Shown: piece by piece, positions 22,988 through 35,271 of the stretch
How the letters are laid out: each line of letters opens with the position of its first letter
How positions within the stretch are numbered: position 1 is the first letter of the stretch
From: Ottelia alismoides
Taxonomy: Eukaryota > Streptophyta > Magnoliopsida > Alismatales > Hydrocharitaceae
Assembly (NCBI GenBank): GCA_037367405.1
Contig: JAZKJV010000681.1
Location: 682,001 to 746,000 of the forward strand
DNA length: 64,000 bases
Reading direction: 5' to 3'
Made by a program: the position numbers and the translations under genes
Notes under the pieces: model-generated
What the model saw: only the letters and a program-made list of their open reading frames with translations
The model's database searches: none
Told to the model about the DNA's origin: nothing

Positions 22988-25742
22988 TGTCACGATCCCG
23001 TTTCCCGGGCCGTCGGATCCTCCCATATCCGGATCTGGTTACTCAGTAATAATTTATTCAGCAATCACAACTAACATTCAGAAATATACTGCAAATAAAA
23101 ATACTCGGAAGAAAGTATTTCATCACTTTTTCATTCACAAAATAAAGTTCAGATAATACACTGTCCCACTATAACCATTACATGTACATCAGCTTGAAAG
23201 GAAAATATACGAAAAATTACTAACTACCTTAAAGAGTAAAGCTATTGTGCCTGGCTAGATGTCTAGTATGTAAGTCGAATGAATTTTTAAAGTCCTTACG
23301 ATGGCTCACCGATACCTGTTGGGTTTTACATAATTCATAGGATAAAAATTAGCGAATGCTAAGTAACGAAGAAGAGAAAAGCAAACAAATTGTGTAATTT
23401 TCAAAACTTGATATCAAAAAAATTTCATTCTTTCTCATTAATTTAAGTCCTATTCCTTTCTATTCCACATCAGGGATTAGTCTAGGGGAACCCCACCATT
23501 CTTGAACTCCGAAGTTGTGGACACTTCGGGATTGGAGATTGTGTTGATCTTGGTAATCTTATATCGCCACACATCGCCTCAACCAATCCTCCAATACTAC
23601 CCTGACAATTTCTTTTGCTTTTATTAAACAGGGTCTCAACCCTTAGCCTGGAAAATCAAATGAGCACACCGTCCTCGAGGACTCGGTTGCTTAAAACCTC
23701 AGGCTAACATTTAATCATATAACCTAGCGGCTTTAAATACATATTATCGTGACCCAGCCGCTATTGAACCACCCGTGCCTCCACATGGCACGACCACATC
23801 TTCCGTCGTTCCAACCCGAATATATTGGCTCCCGGTACCATGCGTTGCAAAACATTCAATTTGTACGCACATATCATAACAGGGCAACCGTGTACCACCT
23901 AGGTAGGGAAACGCCAATACGGGTTCCTTCCGACAACCTACAGGTTGCATGCCCGACCTGTGTACTACTCCCAGTCATCCTTATCGTGACACATGATCCT
24001 TTTCAGGATCCAACTCAAATCACACCAATTCACATGATGCAATTCTTTCGTTAAGTCTTTGATTTGCATAAACCGCAATACTTAGTATCGACTCACATAT
24101 ATATTATTCATAACCATATGTATACTCCTATTTATGCCTATTTTAACTCCCAAACCCTAACTTTCAGAGCCAACGCATCAATTTGATGCGTAAATTTTAT
24201 TTTAGTGGGAATCACAAAGCAATTCTGACTTTTTCAAAAATAACCAAAATTAGGGTTCTTCGTAGCAAAGAGCACAAAATCAAGAATTTCAATAATTTCA
24301 TATGAAAACCCAACAGCAAAAGGAAGGATTTCGTTACCTAATCGAGCTCTCTCTCGTGTATGCAAGGCTTTATCGAGTTTCGTTTTTAGAAAGGCTATTT
24401 TAAGGCTCCTGAAAAGATCGAATTTCATTTTTCATATCAAAACGCTAAGAACATGTTAAGAACGCGAAGAACGAACGAAGAACGCGAAGAACACGAAGAA
24501 CGTCAAGAACATATTTTCTCTTAAAATTTCGGCAGAGTTTCCCCTTATATCGGGACATATTTCTCGGAAAATGTCGACAGAGTTTCCCCTTATATTGGGA
24601 CATATTTCTCAGAAACCTTTGGCAGAGTTTCCCCTTATATTGGGACATATTTCAAAATAAAAACGAAAAGAGTTTCCTCTATAAAATCAATCGAGAGGAA
24701 AATAACAACGAAACTGAAAGAATATACTCAACAATAAGAGATGAAGAACCGGTAGACACCATACATCTTAGGTGAGTGAACGTGTGATGAATCACAGGGT
24801 CACTGACGTGCATAGCCGCCCGCACCTAAGTAGGGTATTACACAGATTTCTTCTTCAAAATAACTATAAAAGCATAATACAAAGAATAGAAACATAAACG
24901 ATGGAGAATTGGTAGACACCACGCGTCTTAGATGAGTGAATGTGTGACGAATCACAGGGTCACTGACGTGCATAGCCGCCCGCACCTAAGTAGGGTGTTA
25001 CACAGATTTCTCCTCGAATCACAGCAGGAAAACGAATCGGAAAGAAAGATGAATCAAGAACAAAACTTGGAAGAACAAGAGTATGAATTGAAAGCCTATC
25101 TTACGAAGCAACTAAGAGAGGATCATACCTTTCTCCTCCTCGTTCTCCCGGCAGCGCTTCGCTAGCGCTCCTCCCTCGCCTCCCACTCCTCCTCCCAACC
25201 TCTCGACCCTAGCCCTTGGGGTGGTGGTGGTAGTGGAAGTTGTAGAGAATGAATGGGTAGGGGGTCTATTTATAGGCCCCAGAAAACCACTAACCATGGT
25301 TAGAAAACCATGGTTTAGACTTTAACCATGGTTTAGCGGCCCATGGTTTTGGCCCATGGTTTTAGCCAAAACTTATCCCAAACTTGGAGCTCAAGTTAGA
25401 ACATTCTAGAGGATTCTAGATTCGCTAAAGACGCTTAATTAACACTAATCGTGATTAACTTTCACTAATCATGATTTGACTTTCGCGGCTTACGCTTATC
25501 TTTTGTTAACTATTGATTAGTGTTTACTAATGATCATTAGCGGCTTTCACTAGTCATTAATTTCTTTAATCATGTTTAATTAGTTTTAATGACAGTCATT
25601 ATGGATTAATGACTTCTCTTTCTTCGGAAAATCATAACAATTCGAAACGAAGTCCGATTCACACGAAACAAATTTCGTTGGTTTTCTCTTGACGAGCCGG
25701 ATCTATACAGGATCCGAGATATGCCAAGTTCAAGTCTTTACA
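22988..25742 (-). repeat. Element D right (5') LTR, 2755 bp
   Basis: It runs from TGTAAAGAC at 25742 to TGACA at 22988. It is closely similar to the middle LTR over its whole length, including the duplicated block (24751 and 24911), 45-bp repeats (24528-24654), TATA box (25267-25274) and CCATGG cluster. Its right edge abuts LTR sequence of element B, which fixes the true LTR start as TGTAAAG. Confidence 0.92.
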
Positions 25743-27076
25743 CCTGGTCATGGCCAATCCTTTGCACGCCAGCCGTGTAGCGCGACATTGACGGCCCCTC
25801 CTCTGGACTATGCACCCAACGGCTCCAGAGCAACCGTACACCACCTCCGCCTCGCGGCCGTCCGCGTGAGGTCCTCTCCCCTCTCCCCTTGTGCGTCTCC
25901 TCCGAGTGCACCGACAAGCCACGACGCCCCCTCCGCGACTGGTCGCCTTCTTCCCCGCGTGTGCGTGAAGCTCCTTGCCCTCCCCTGTTCAAGCCAACAA
26001 AACAGGAGAGTTTTAGCGCACAATAAAGTCAAAAGGTGATTTGCAAAGGGGACACTTGACACCCCTTGCAAGTTATCAAGGAAACTTTTACTTTCGGTAA
26101 TTTCATTCAAGTCCATGTATTGCATCCATAACATTTGTCATTTATTTTCTTTGCACTCATACCCCTGCATTTGCACGTTTTTTTGTTGTCATTTTGTTAT
26201 TCATTTTTAATTCCGAAAATTGCATTGTGTAGCTTAACTTGATCTCTTTTGCATGTGATATTTGTTTAATTTTTTGACATCGGAGAATTTTATTATTATT
26301 AAATTGGTGAAATTTTATCATATTTTGCCCATTTATACCTCTGAATTGATATTAGATTCTCTGTGATTCCAAAAATCCCCAAAAAATCACATTAAGTTGA
26401 TGATACTTAGGTTTACATTGTGCTCAAAAATCACCTCATTTGCACACATCTCGAGGCCTAAATAAATCATTTAGTGATTTCCTTAATTAAATTTTAATAA
26501 GTCCATTTTACATAGAAATTTAGGTTGATTAATTTTCCTGAATTCTTCACACTTAGATCTATCTATCTAGGATAATTTTGATATGTGAAAATAATGTGAT
26601 TTGGTATGTATTAAAATTAAATTAGTCAAAATCACCTTGCATTCATTTTAATTTATAGTTAATTCATTTAGTGCCAGAAAATTCCAAAAAAAATCAGTGT
26701 AGCCTAATTTCATCATATTTCATCCTCTGGCCAAGTTTCATAATTTTTGGAATTAATTTGACTATATTTTTGAATTAACTTATAAACTTGCCTGATTGTG
26801 CATGTGTCATGCATAAAATATACTAAAAAGACCAAAAATATCATCCCATGTTAATCAAACATTGGATTTTGCTAAAAATTCACCTAAGGAGACAGCTGCC
26901 TCCCTGAGTTCGACCTTGGACTTCCAACCAAGTAAAAGAATGTGCCGCTCGAAATTAATTTGACTTTAATTAAAAGTGGTTTTTGATCTGCTGTCATTAT
27001 CCGACTGCAACAAACGATATCAGTTAATTTGAATATTAATTTTCTCTAATTAACAGGGTAGTGGGACGCATTTTCA
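25743..27076 (+). repeat. Element B 5' LTR, last 1334 bp
   Basis: It matches the end of B's 3' LTR (about 42962-44278), beginning with the shared text CTGGTCA and ending GGGACGCATTTTCA. The first 2.2 kb are missing because element D inserted here; that part should be left of the window. CCTGG at 25743 is the probable right target-site copy. Confidence 0.88.
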
Positions 27077-27079
27077 AAA

Positions 27080-27097
27080 TGGCGTTGTTGCCGGGGA
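27080..27097 (+). other. Element B primer binding site (tRNA-Asp type)
   Basis: It reads TGGCGTTGTTGCCGGGGA three bases after the LTR end. It differs from the tRNA-Asp complement at two adjacent positions, both C to T. Confidence 0.92.
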
Positions 27098-28513
27098 GGC
27101 AAACAGCTTAGGATCATTTTATTACATTTTCCAGTCACTTGGGTAGTCTGATCCCCGAATCACTTTGTAATTATTCCATTTTTTCAATTAGTTTTTTCTA
27201 TTTATTTTTCTCTCTCTGACATTTTTGTATCTTTTTATGCGAGTGCCCAGTAGACTTGAAGCGACTTTCTTGAAGTCGACGCATCTCGAAGTGCATCGGA
27301 GGCCGACGATTCGTGGATCAAGTCGGTTGTTGGACGTCAAAAAGATTTTTGTAACTTAAAAAAAAGTGTTTGCATTTACATCGATTTCCGTTTGGGTTCT
27401 CGCGCATGTAAACGTAGTGGAACCGTGTCCCCGTTTGCTGTGTAGATTGAATTTCTAGACTAGGCTTGCACTAGCGTCTCCTCGAGCCACTCTAGGATTT
27501 GCTTGTGCTCGTAATTCTTAGGACCACACAATACACTTAAAAGACACACCTAGACCGCAGAACTAGTCAAATCAACATGTGCTTCACTCGTTAATAAAAC
27601 TGCTTATCTAGGAGCGGATTTTGTCGCTTGCATCTGCATGTAGTGTAAAGATTTCAATTCTATTTTGCATCCTGCATAAAGCGAAGGGATCACTGTAAGT
27701 CTTCTTAACTCAGCATACGAATCATCATTTTTCGTGCATCGGCTTTTCTCGATTTCCCCCTCTGTTTTTCAAACTTAACTTAAACGGAAATTGGGATTGG
27801 ACGATAGGTGTGCTGTGTGGTTGGACTAACAAGTGAAAACTTAACTTAAAACCGGGACTGCTAACATTATTAACCAAAAAAATCAATAAAATTGGAAAAT
27901 TTATTTGCGGGAGACTAATCCCCGACCTTATTTTCAGGCTGAGTGAGGGTACTTGAGTGTGTGTGAACACCTTAAGGCAGAGCCAATCCCCCCCTTCCAT
28001 ATCACGTTCCGACTAATCCTAGCAAATATCACAAGTTGAATTTATTAAGGATCAGTGACTAGTACCAAGTAGCCTCCACCTGTCTCAGGTAGATAGGGGC
28101 GAAATTGCGGTACTTCGCGATAAGTTGCCAGTAACCCCCCGGGGTGAAGTTCCGGCCTTGTCAGCCTCCGCCTGCTTGCAGGTAGATAGGGGCAGATCTT
28201 CGAATCCATCAACTTGGTATAGGAGCGAAGAAAGGAAGGATCGGCGGTATCTTAGGCGACAGGTTAAACAGGGAAGACGCATCCGGCTATGAGCCGACTT
28301 CCCTCTAGGCCGCGTAATCCTTGTTATCTTGCTTGAAAATTCACACTTAAAATCAACCAGATCAATCGGACTCGATTTCGAGTCCTTCACCGTGTTGAGT
28401 GTGAACTCGGGGTTTGTTCTTGCGTTTGTCTTTATGTCTGTCTGTGTGTGTTATCCTTTGTAATTGCACGTTCTCCACCTCAATCTTCTTACATTCATCT
28501 TTTCATCTTCAAG
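27098..28513 (+). other. Element B 5' leader with a block nearly identical to element A
   Basis: Non-coding. The part 28050-28430 matches element A's leader (minus, about 5245-5620) almost base for base, although the flanking coding parts differ strongly. It contains GGACTCGATTTCGAGTCC (hairpin), GGCTATGAGCC inside a GGAAG/CTTCC stem, and two copies of a CTCC-CCTG-CAGGTAGATAGGGGC hairpin. An upstream block around 27470-27570 is also shared with A. Confidence 0.85.
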
Positions 28514-28753
28514 ATGTCGGGATATTGGTCCTCATACCCTGAAACCTCTGGTCATTCTTCATCGACCATATACCGATCATCTTCACCTTCTCAGTCTTCC
28601 ATGTATCCTCTGCCACCCACGGGAGAACCTTACCCGTGGTCGGCTCCACCTCAACCTGATTATGAAGTCAGAATTTCGACTGACTTCTCTACTTCTTCGC
28701 ATTTCACCCACTCCATATTCCAACACTCTGGATCCACTTCCATCTTGGGCTGA
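28514..28753 (+). CDS. Element B short gag-like N-terminal frame
   Basis: The ATG is placed directly after the shared leader, at the spot matching gag ATG 5181 in element A. It encodes about 80 residues rich in Ser, Pro and Tyr (MSGYWSSYPETSGHSS), ending at a TGA. No capsid domain is present. The downstream large frame is in another register, opening only after a TGA and a TAG near 28779-28793, so a frame change may have separated the two. I do not recognise its family beyond position. Confidence 0.45.
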   Translation: MSGYWSSYPETSGHSSSTIYRSSSPSQSSMYPLPPTGEPYPWSAPPQPDYEVRISTDFSTSSHFTHSIFQHSGSTSILG

Positions 28754-28838
28754 CTGTCCTTATTCTCGAGAGCTTGCATGAATCAAAAAATAGAATGAAG
28801 AGCAAGCCACTGCTGAGACAGATGATTGGCAAAATTAT

Positions 28839-30577
28839 ATGCCCCCACATATCTCACCTCAAGTAGGGACCATACAACAATTTACATATACGCATCCCGA
28901 CTTGACCTTAGGGCATAACACGGTCGATCGAACAACCCGAATGGAGAGGCCTGTACATCCTAATTTTCCAGACTTGATTGACTTTAGTGATCAAGCGTCC
29001 ATTAACCAACCTTCATTCGAAGAGCCTATACATTCACAAGCTTGGACTCATGACTTAGACTTATCAGTCCCTGTTTCATTGACTCCGTCATATGAGGCTC
29101 CGACCAATATTTGCCATTTAGATAGTCCATACTCGACCCAACATTACATGTCAGAGTCTAGGTATGTTGAGTATGAGACCCTAATATCTCAGCAGTATCC
29201 TCCAATTGAGCAGAACTCTCCCATGATTTGCCATGAGAATTCTTTGGAGAATGACATTTCTCGACTTATCGTGAAGAATGAAACATTAGGTAACAAGTTG
29301 AGAGACATCATGGAAATATTGCACTCAATTTCTGCCAGCTTGGGAATGAAAGTGGAAAAGGACATAAGTAGATCTGATGTTGAAAACCAAGCAAGCATTA
29401 GGGAACCCACATCTTCTGTACAGCTGGAGTCCATTCTATCTCCCTCTTCTACTAACCCATTGCCTTCCAATCTTGAGTCTGATCATTCATCTATCCAAAA
29501 CACCAAAAAAATTGGAAAACCAAAAAATCACATAAAAATTGAAAATGAAAAAGACCTAAAAAAATTGGATCTTGTCCTAAGGGAAGCACTCGATGAAGAA
29601 CTGATTTTTAATCTTCCCTTAATAAAGGCCATAGATCACTTTTCCGACCTCAAACGATTTGTGAGAAGTAAATTGATGCCTAAGAGGTCGGGCAATAAGA
29701 GGACAAGGAATGAAAGACACATAGTGTCTATGGCCACCTCCTTGGTGATAGGGAGAAAGACCAAGAGCCGCAGAGTGAAGCGGTTGCCCCGAGTTGAATG
29801 TGAAATCAAAGACACTATCTTTACCCATGTAAGAATCGATGATGATTCACCGATAAATATCCTCCCGACCTCTGTGTTTGACAAGCTCAAACTCATGCCA
29901 CTTAGGAAGTCGAGAGAGATCGTTCAGCTGGCTGATCGATCCATCAAACGGCCAAGAGGAAATATTTTAGTCACCGTTACTTTCCAAGGTGCTCTACTCC
30001 AGGTGGACTTCACGAACATTGATATTGAGCACCGAGGAGAGTTTTCCCAGTCTCCGATTATTCTCGGGAAGCCTTTCTTAGCCTTGGTTAAGGCGACTAT
30101 AGATCGCGAAACTCGGGAAATCGGTTTTACAGCATTGGGAGCGCTTCGACCTCATCCATTCTTTGATAAACTTTACTCTAAGGTGACCCGCACATCCGCT
30201 GACAGTCGTGACCATCGAGAGGAAGATGAGTCCCACCTCTCTACTACACCCGAGAAACCGATTGTCCGGACGACCGTTGGATCAGAGACTACCCACACCT
30301 CCACTTCATCAACTGCTTGCACCACCACTGTGACAGCTTCTAAGGAGGACTCACGATCAGAAGCTATCATTGAGTCGGACATGACCTTTGTGGATTGCCT
30401 TGATCATTTCGGCGATCTGGCACAAGAGCCTAATGATGCCAAGCCAATTGAGATCACTAGTACCTTTCCGAGACGTGTGCAGACCCTTCTGGAATATTCT
30501 AATCTGTATGGTGACTCATCAGATGAGGAACCCATGGTCAGCACCACACCACATCCTGGACCTTTAAAGGAAACAAC
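28839..30577 (+). pseudogene. Element B protease-like protein, first part, cut by element E
   Basis: The frame is open from about 28794, with its first ATG at 28839. Residues 134-175 are a likely coiled coil (DISRLIVKNETLGNKL). Residues about 285-430 resemble the protease region of element A: basic RKTKSRRVKRL, then VRIDDDSPINILP, then PLRKSREIVQLADRSIKRP and SQSPIILGKPFLA. The catalytic D-x-G reads D-D-D-S (334-337), so the conserved Gly is lost. Then come a Ser/Thr-rich stretch and YGDSSDEEP. Element E enters after a Thr codon; the frame resumes at 38375. No RT follows. The function is unknown. Confidence 0.8.
30573..30577 (+). repeat. Target-site duplication of element E, left copy (ACAAC)
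   Basis: ACAAC directly precedes the LTR start TGATGAATC. The same five bases follow the LTR end ATCATCA at 38370-38374. Five bases is the usual size for Ty3/gypsy integration. Confidence 0.93.
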
Positions 30578-32819
30578 TGATGAATCTCGTATTCATCATG
30601 CTAAAATTGGTCATTAGGCTCTGTTCCCCATCATTCACCTGTAATTAATCATTAATAGAGCATTATTAGCCATCATGCATGTGTGAATAATATCTGCATT
30701 TCATCTGCATAAATTGCATTAAAAATCCCATGTGTAAATTAGCCCAAAAAGCCACTAACTTCTCACATTTTTTATTAATTCATCCTAACTCCGATTAACC
30801 CAAAACTACCTCCATTGTGTAGATATTACTAACCTTTTTAAATAAAAAATACAAAAAATTACTAACTCAAATAAGTGTCAAATAATCCCAAAGTCAAATT
30901 TCACATCTGACAGACTAAAATGAGCATATCTCTCACATACAGTGTCCGATTTTGGTCTACTCACTTTTAAAGTACTTCATTTTCAAATACCTTCAAAACA
31001 AGATCAATTTCGTAAAATTCGGAGCTCATTTGTGAAAGTTGGGTTTTGGGCCTCTTTTGCGCATTTTAACTTTTTGCTAATTTTGACCTGAGTTTTTATG
31101 TGCATAAATAACTCTTTTAATTTTATTTATTTTTCATTTGTGTTCTTTGATGAAAGTTTTATTAAGCAACACAAAAATTCAAATCCAGATTAAAACTGAG
31201 ATCAAAGGAACTGACCAAGTTCAAGTATCCGTTGTCGGTCTGTACAAAGGTTGTGTGTTTCTAACCTTTATTTTATTCTCCTATTTTCTTATTTATTAAA
31301 AATTCAAAAAAATAGATTAATGTGTAATTATTTTTCTTGTATTTTATCGTATTTTTTATATTTTTTATCCCCTCTAAAACCACCAAAAAAATACAAACCC
31401 CAAAAAATTGGTTTTCTATTCACATGGAGAGCCACCAAAAACACCACTTTGCACAGGTGATCTCTTTTGCTCCCGGGTCCTTCATAAAAGTTGTAGATCT
31501 CGACAAGACGAACAATTTTCGTGAAGAAAATTTTTCGATCCGAGGTCTCTTGCTATTTCTTTTCTATTTTTCTTTGCTTTTAATTTTGAAAATTTTTTTG
31601 GGTTGCCACGTGGCAGCCCTGTTCTCTCTCCAGCCGCCCAGGTCACGTGCCCAGCACGTGACCTGTGTCTTTTCCTCCTCCAGCCGTTACCAGCGCCCCC
31701 CCATCTCTGGCGTTACCCCTCCTCCCTCGTAACCGCCGCCTCCTCTCCGCTGACCGTTACGAGGGCGTCCTATAAAGCTCCCTCCGCCACGACCGCCATC
31801 ACCATCCGCCATCATCGTGAGTTCAGGAGTTAAGGCCGCTGACAGCGGGTGAAGCTCCTGCACCGCGGCGTGATCCACAGATACCCCCGTGTTGCTGCTC
31901 AGCCTTTGACCAGCCAAGCCTTGAGGAGCTTTGCCGTTCCTCTGAGGCGACCACCGGGAGAGAGCTCCGCTCCTCCGTCCGCAGGCGACTCCATTTCCCA
32001 TCAACTATCCACACTCATAGTTTTTCCATTTTTTTCTAACCTTGCAGGTACTCAGCCACCACCAGCTCCGCCTCACGGCTTCGCCCCTCTCCGCCCACCG
32101 TGCCTTCCGTGCCTCTCCGCTCGCCAGCAACCGCGCAAGGCTGCTCCGCCCTCCACCACCGCCTTACGTAGCCTCCGCTCCCTTCAGCCCCTGCTCGCCT
32201 CCGCCGCGCTCGACTCCGACCAGCCCTCGCTCGTCGCGCCTTGGCCCGTGGCAGCACCTCCTCCGACCGCCCAGGCCCACCTAACGCCTCCGCCTCGACC
32301 GCCCTCCTCCGGTCGTGTGTCGACCGGCTGAGGGTGCCTCGCCGCGCCCACCGCCTAGCGCCGAGGTTCAGCCTCGCCGCTCCGCCTGCCTCGCCGCCTC
32401 CTGATCGCGTCCACCGCCTTGCACCGCGGCGCCAATGTCTTCGCCACCGCCCTCCGCCTCCGCTCGGCCGTATGTCGGCCGAGCGCGGCCGCTGCCTCGC
32501 CGTTTGCCCCCGCCCCACCACAAGGCACAGTTGTCGTCGGATCGGGCTAATCAGCCCTTGATCCGACGGTCGTCGAGCCGCCACGCGCCCAGCCGAGCCT
32601 CGAGGCTCGGGATCCTCGAGCCAGCCCCCGAACCATAGGCTCGGTCGCCCGAGCCTCTTGCTTTGACCCGAGCCTCAGGCTCGGACCCCGCGCCTCAGCC
32701 TCGTTCACCCGAAGCTCCTGGCGCACGTGCTATGCACGTGCGATGTGGGTAAATTGCAGCGCCCCCCCTGATACTTTCAGAAATTAAGTTTATACCCCCC
32801 GCCAGGGGTAAATTGCAGA
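30578..32819 (+). repeat. Element E 5' LTR, truncated, 2242 bp
   Basis: It starts TGATGAATCTCGTATTC and matches 35272 onward in the 3' LTR up to the text GGGGTAAATTGCAGA. It is AT-rich to 31600, then GC-rich to about 32720. It contains the GTTGTAGATCTCG element (about 31483-31520), a TATA box at 31771 and CTAACCTTGCAGGTA (32038-32050). Long frames here on both strands are compositional. Confidence 0.9.
31771..31777 (+). promoter_or_regulatory. TATA box of element E 5' LTR
   Basis: TATAAAG at 1193 bases from the LTR start, at the start of the GC-rich core. The 3' LTR copy is at 36487-36493. The position agrees with TATA motifs in the LTRs of A and B. Confidence 0.5.
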
Positions 32820-34114
32820 AACGATCTAGGACTGAATATCATGTCATATCTATGGCTAGTTCTTTGGTGATGAATCATAAACTCAAAAGCCGCAAAGTCA
32901 AGCGATTGACTCGGGTCACATGTGAAATTGAGGATTCTATATTTACTCATGTTCGGTTGGACGACGACTCCACATTAAACATCCTCCCGAAGTCCGTCTT
33001 TAATCAACTTAAATTCAGACAACTCAAAAAGACTAGGGTGATCGTTCAATTACCTGATCGATCTATCAAAAGACCGCGAGGGATCGTTTCTGTCGTCGTA
33101 AATTTCCGAGGTAAAGAACATAAGGTGGACTTTATTGTCCTTGACATTGAGCACCCCGGAAGGATGTCCGAGTCTCCTATTATTTTAGGAAAGCCGTTCT
33201 TAGCCTCCGCTAAGGCGATCGTCGATTGCGAGACTCAGGAAATCAAGTTCCCGAACTCGGACCACAATGAACACGATCCCAATGACACATCCTGCTATGA
33301 GGAAAACCAACTAGAAACCAACAGTTATGATCAGGAGATAAATATTTCACAGACATCTCTACATGACACACTGATACAAACCCTAGGAGAGTCACCTAAG
33401 GGATTAACTGTTGGACAAACTTTGGATTCTCACCACCTTATTACTGCTCCTAGGAAAAATCAAGATTTTGGAGCTTATGAAGAATTGGACCATATTATTG
33501 AGGACCGTCACGATTATCTGAGTGGACCAATCTTCGAGTCGGCAGTAATTCATGACATACTTGAACCTTATAAGGAACCGACTCCAGAAACATCTGATGT
33601 CACCAAAACTCATGATCATTCCGAAGTGACATCAACACCCCCAACCATAAACCACAAGATCCGCAGGAACACTCTCTTTCGACCGAAGCAGCGCATGACC
33701 CTTCAAGAATTGGTCGACTTTTATGGAGATTCATCTGATGAGGAACTCACAAATGCCACATCGGTTACTCAAGACAGGGAGATGAAGACTGTCCAACTTC
33801 CTCCCAATAATTCCCAAGGAAACAAACCGACCAAGAAAGTCACCTTTGACCTTAGACACCATGTAATTTCTGAAGAGTCCTCATCCGATCCTGATGTGGT
33901 TCATCAGATAAGTGCAATAGGTACAGCTCTGATCAATGGGCACTTACCTCTGATCGATAAAAGTTGGAGATCCTCTGTAGACGACTACTATTCTCCTGAG
34001 GACGACTCCGACGATGGCTGGTCTTCTTCATCAGCCCCCTCTTCATCACACTCCACATCTCCATACTATCTCCCTCCACACTCTCGCAAGAAGGTCCATC
34101 GCAAACATCCTTGA
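32813..34114 (+). pseudogene. Element E protease-like protein, N-terminal part deleted
   Basis: An open frame of 433 codons starting inside the LTR deletion junction; the first ATG in frame is at 32852. It is homologous to the element B protein from its basic segment onward: LKSRKVKRL, VRLDDDSTLNILP (D50-S53, again Asp for the catalytic-site Gly), IVQLPDRSIKRPRG, SESPIILGKPFLASAK. After an acidic variable middle it has LVDFYGDSSDEEL, KPTKKVTFDL, an acidic SSVDDYYSPEDDSDDG patch, and the end YYLPPHSRKKVHRKHP. No stop interrupts it. The missing start makes it a remnant. Confidence 0.82.
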
Positions 34115-35271
34115 TCTTGTACATACGCAAATCTACCCGGTTCCCCATCTGTATTTATCCGATTATAGTTAGGCTAACCTGAGCCTAAGTATAGGGGGAC
34201 CGCTTCCATTGTTTCTACTTCACTTCTCTTCTTTTGTTTTTAATCCTTCTGTATTTAGTACAAGCTATGTCAACATTTCACTTTGTGCCATGGGGACATA
34301 GCACAAGTTAAGTATAGGGGGGTGTATTTGTATATATTTTAGCTACTTTATCCATAGCTCGTGCTTTAATCGTTTTTATCTAACATCGGGGATGGGTACA
34401 AGTAGTGTGTATAATACCTGTTTTCAAAAAAAAAACAACAACAAAAAAACACAAAACAAAAGCAAAAAAAATAAAAAAAATGCATTAAAAAAATCAACAC
34501 TCATGGTCTTGCATTTCATCAAGCATTTCATGCATTCCTTGGTTGATATATTCCTGACACATTCACTATCACTCAAGGCTTGAGGATTTTTGAGGACACT
34601 TGATTTCTGAAATCTTGAGATTCTGAGTTAGCCTGCCTTAGTCATTAGGGTTTTTAGAACTTAATAATCCACACTTCCCTAGTTTGAAAGATTGAGCGCT
34701 ATATTGCACTCTTCATCTCTACCATTCAAAAAGAATATGATCAGCACAATCACTCCCACAACTGCATGATTGATGAGATGAGTTGAGATATCATTTAAGG
34801 AACTAGGACTAGAGATTTGAGTTTAGACCCGATCTGATGATATTCGAGGATGGGATAAAGTTAATGAAGGCTTCAGAAAACCTGAGTGTCAGCAAAACAC
34901 TAGCAAGTATGTGAACAAGATTCATATGCTATCTTTTTGATATTGACCTAAGTGCCAGGGTGTGATGAAACTTAAGGAAAATTGTTGATCAGTGTGCGCC
35001 AACTTTTGGTAAAAGCAGTGGAGCTAGCCAACAAAAGAAAAGAAAAAGAAACGTCAAAGAAAAGCTCTATCATCCAAAGTCATATTCCAAATGAGCTTCC
35101 ACCAATGGCGAGCGCTCCCAAACATTTTCAAAGTGTCCACTTGGACCAAGCGCTAATTAGGACCAAGGAGTCGGGCTGACACCATAAAAGGGCTCTGCAT
35201 CGTAAGCGATACAAGTCTGGGTGTCGAAGGTATCTTAGATACTCAAAAAAGACATCGTAAGAGATACCCGT
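34115..35271 (+). other. Element E 3' non-coding region
   Basis: It holds two hairpin modules ending in AAGTATAGGGGG (34187-34198 and 34310-34322). Farther on, 35000-35270 matches the non-coding internal region of element C on its minus strand (text GGGCTCTGCATCGTAA and ACAAGTCTGGGTGT). C continues another 550 bases to its polypurine tract, and E lacks this part. No gene seen; small frames here are in low-complexity A-rich DNA. Confidence 0.75.

Larger units (their letters stand above)
10097..25742 (-). mobile_element. Element D: Tekay/Del-type chromovirus in tandem form (three LTRs, two internal regions)
   Basis: On the minus strand from the right: 5' LTR (22988-25742), internal copy D2 (18000-22987), shared middle LTR (15226-17999), internal copy D1 (10239-15225), and a 142-bp start of the 3' LTR (10097-10238) cut by element A. 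Both copies have an initiator tRNA-Met primer site and pol genes ending in a chromodomain. The outer boundary TGTAAAGAC at 25742 abuts LTR sequence of element B. This arrangement is the known result of unequal recombination between LTRs. Confidence 0.9.

Noticed and set aside
28085..28390. Minus-strand frame of 101 codons in the B leader
   Set aside because: It is the reverse of the structured leader block, whose conservation with element A is at the nucleotide level and includes hairpins.
31603..32638. Several long frames on both strands in the E LTRs (also 36295-37338)
   Set aside because: Same cause: GC-rich LTR core. They differ in frame between the two LTR copies and have no recognisable domain.
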